Positions 62,101-64,000 of a stretch of DNA of 64,000 bases are shown piece after piece. The DNA lies in the NCBI RefSeq assembly GCF_022201045.2, contig NC_068556.1:22735501-22799500 (forward strand), written 5' to 3'. The notes under the pieces are model-generated. The model was not told the DNA's origin, ran no database searches, and worked only from the letters and a program-made list of their open reading frames with translations. Origin of the DNA: Citrus sinensis (taxonomy: Eukaryota > Streptophyta > Magnoliopsida > Sapindales > Rutaceae). The position numbers and the translations under genes were made by a program. How positions within the stretch are numbered: the first letter of the stretch is position 1; each line of letters starts with the position of its first letter.

Positions 62101-63892
62101 TTAAGGTTGATGCCATTATTGGAAAGAACGATGAGGCCATATTAAATTTTGAAAAGGTAGTAAGAAGTTTGCTTTGTTATACCATGGAATTATGCATAAT
62201 CTGCATGCAACCACCCACAGAAAATAACATGCTAATTTACTGAAAAATTCATCATCTTTGCAGGTTCGATCAATTGATCCTTATATTATGACTTACATGG
62301 ATGAGTATGCAATGCTTCTAAAGGTGAAGTGTGATTATTCCAAGCTAAGCAAGTTAGTTCATGATTTGCTGAGTATTGATCCTTCAAGGCCAGAAGTTTT
62401 TGTAGCCTTATCAGTGCTGTGGGAAAGGAAAGATGAGAGAGGAGCATTGTCTTATGCTGAGAAGGTTAGTTTTTTCTTTCTTTTTTTAATTAGAAGAAAG
62501 AATTATGAATAAGGTTAATTCTTTTAATTTTTGGTGTTCAAGTTTCTTATTCTTATATTCACATAACTCATGGCTTCACTTTTCTTTTTTTTTTTTCTTT
62601 TTTCAATTTCAATTAGAGCATCCGAATTGATGAGAGACACATTCCAGGTTATATTATGAAGGTATTCATATGGTTTTACTCCTGAAAGACTGGGATTACT
62701 TTTGTTGACATCTTTCTTTTATTTATTTAATACACTTTTCTTGTATACTTTTAGGGTAATCTACTCTTATCTATGAAAAGACCAGAAGCAGCTGTAATTG
62801 CCTTCAGAGGAGCTCAAGAATTGAGACCTGATCTTCGCTCGTATCAAGGTGTGATTTTCTAAGTAAAGAAAATGAGATTAGTCATTCACTATGTCAGCCA
62901 AATGCCATGCTTCTTTATGTCTGCTTGTTATTGTTATATTTTATTACATAGGAAGAATGATAAGTAACACGGTATAAATACAGGTTTGGTTCATTCTTAT
63001 TTGCAATTCTCTAAAGTCAAAGAGGCTCTATATGCTGCAAGGGAGGCAATGAAGGCCATGCCTCAGTCTGCAAAGGCTTTAAAATTAGTTGGGGATGTAC
63101 ATGCAAGTAATGCAAGTGGGAGAGAGAAGGTAAACCTGTAATGGATAGTTTTACCATCTTACTTAGGTACAGAAATTACCTTAAAATCTAGCTTACAGTA
63201 AATTTTATACCCATTCAACTTGTAACAGGCGAAAAAGTTCTATGAATCTGCACTCAGGCTGGAACCTGGTTACCTAGGAGCTGCCTTGGCATTGGCTGAG
63301 CTTCATGTCATTGAGGGCCGAAATGGAGATGCTGTGTCTTTGCTTGAGCGATATCTCAAGGATTGGGCTGATGATTCCCTTCATGTCAAGTTGGCTCAAG
63401 TATTTGCTGCCACAAATATGCTGCAGGAGGCTTTGTCACATTATGAGGCTGCTTTGAGGTTAAACCTATTAAAGCTATTCCCCAAAAGTAGTTCTTTTAT
63501 TTCAGAAGGTTTTTTGCCTGATTATTAATGGGAAGAGCTGCCTTGCCTTTATCCAGATTATGATAGAAAAGACCATGTATGCCTCTTATTCATGTCCTTT
63601 ATTTCATTTTTAATGGGTGCTGCAGAATAAACTCACAGAATGAAGCTGCGAAAAAAGGGTTAGAGCGCTTGGAAAAGCAGATGAAGGTTTGTCTTATGCT
63701 GTCTACTCCCTGTACAAGCACTTTTTAAAGGTTCATTACAGCAGAATGCTAGTATAGCCTCTGGTGAATGTAAAATAACACGATTACGTTTATGTCTCCT
63801 TGTAGGGAGTGGATCCTGATGCCCCTGAAGAAGATGAGGAGAATGAGGTTGAGGATGCTGAAGGAGATCAAGAGGAGACTGACCTCTTGTGA
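59146..63892 (+). CDS. APC7: Anaphase-promoting complex subunit 7 (TPR protein)
   Basis: Eighteen exons: 59146-59214, 59326-59394, 59519-59569, 59701-59838, 59944-60006, 60179-60294, 60508-60592, 60890-60949, 61589-61634, 61850-61923, 62106-62156, 62264-62464, 62617-62661, 62755-62848, 62984-63129, 63229-63458, 63626-63686, 63806-63892. They give 561 residues, against about 558 in Arabidopsis APC7. Tandem TPR helices cover most of the protein (for example KYKIASCHFALGETKAA, GLELFAELLQRFPNN, PGYLGAALALAELH), and the tail is highly acidic. APC7 is a TPR-arm subunit of the APC/C ubiquitin ligase that degrades cyclins and securin. Exon 11 could start 30 bases earlier at a stronger acceptor (TTCAG at 62071-62075), adding ten residues in frame; I kept the version that matches Arabidopsis. 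Confidence 0.95.
61963..62030. repeat. Two tandem 34-bp copies in an APC7 intron
   Basis: AGATATCCAATGATTAAATA... is repeated exactly, in the intron after exon 10. Confidence 0.9.
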
Positions 63893-64000
63893 TGTAAAAC
63901 TAAGGGCGGTCTTCCAGAAGGTTTTGAGATGGAAAATTAACATCCATAGTCTGTTCATCGGAGAAAATGCTATGCCCTGCTACCTTGGACCAAAACTTTT

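Overview
The window is nuclear DNA from a eudicot plant. Genes are split by introns with GT-AG borders, long AT-rich spacers separate them, and every recognisable protein resembles an Arabidopsis protein. The surviving mTERF-family pseudogene and the protein sequences would fit a woody rosid such as Citrus, but that is only an impression. All exon borders were joined by hand: I followed reading frame, splice consensus and family conservation, and the joined reading frames are open end to end. UTR limits are not determined.

Layout: 1-3.9 kb is intergenic with a SINE. 4.0-5.7 kb holds a CASP-like four-TM protein (+). 6.1-8.2 kb holds a YqgF/RuvX-like nuclease gene (-). 8.2-18.7 kb is a gene-poor, transposon-rich stretch with a small foldback element, an mTERF pseudogene split by a 464-bp retroelement whose terminal repeats are inverted, a 2.5-kb CACTA element and a second SINE-like unit. 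19.2-24.2 kb is a five-finger CCCH protein (+). 26.8-27.9 kb is a PUCHI-type AP2/ERF gene (-). 34.7-39.1 kb is the chloroplast Obg GTPase ObgC (-). 41.0-42.9 kb is a membrane-anchored receptor-like kinase with a degenerate catalytic loop (-). 45.3-49.0 kb is a cluster of palindromic and MITE-like elements. 49.4-53.7 kb is TON2/FASS, a PP2A B''-type subunit (+). 54.4-55.4 kb is the intronless WD40 gene TTG1 (-). 56.6-58.7 kb is a RING E3-like gene (-), divergent from 59.1-63.9 kb, the anaphase-promoting-complex subunit APC7 (+).

From recalled locus numbers, four genes occur in the same order as consecutive Arabidopsis chromosome 5 loci: the CCCH protein (At5g18550), PUCHI (At5g18560), ObgC (At5g18570) and TON2 (At5g18580). 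This supports those orthology calls. The kinase and the repeat cluster lie between ObgC and TON2. Functionally the genes are ordinary plant housekeeping and developmental genes: lateral-organ patterning (PUCHI), division-plane control (TON2), cell cycle (APC7), epidermal fate and flavonoids (TTG1) and plastid ribosome biogenesis (ObgC). They do not form a pathway cluster.

The most unusual structure is at 10327-10790. Two 188-bp arms, about 98% identical, each begin with TG and end with CA as LTRs do, but they face each other. They enclose an 88-bp core with a canonical initiator-tRNA-Met primer-binding site and a polypurine tract, and A5 flanks both sides. Other points of interest are an HKN catalytic loop in the kinase, a GC-AG intron in TON2, a possible poison exon in APC7, and a nested 1.1-kb palindrome upstream of TON2.
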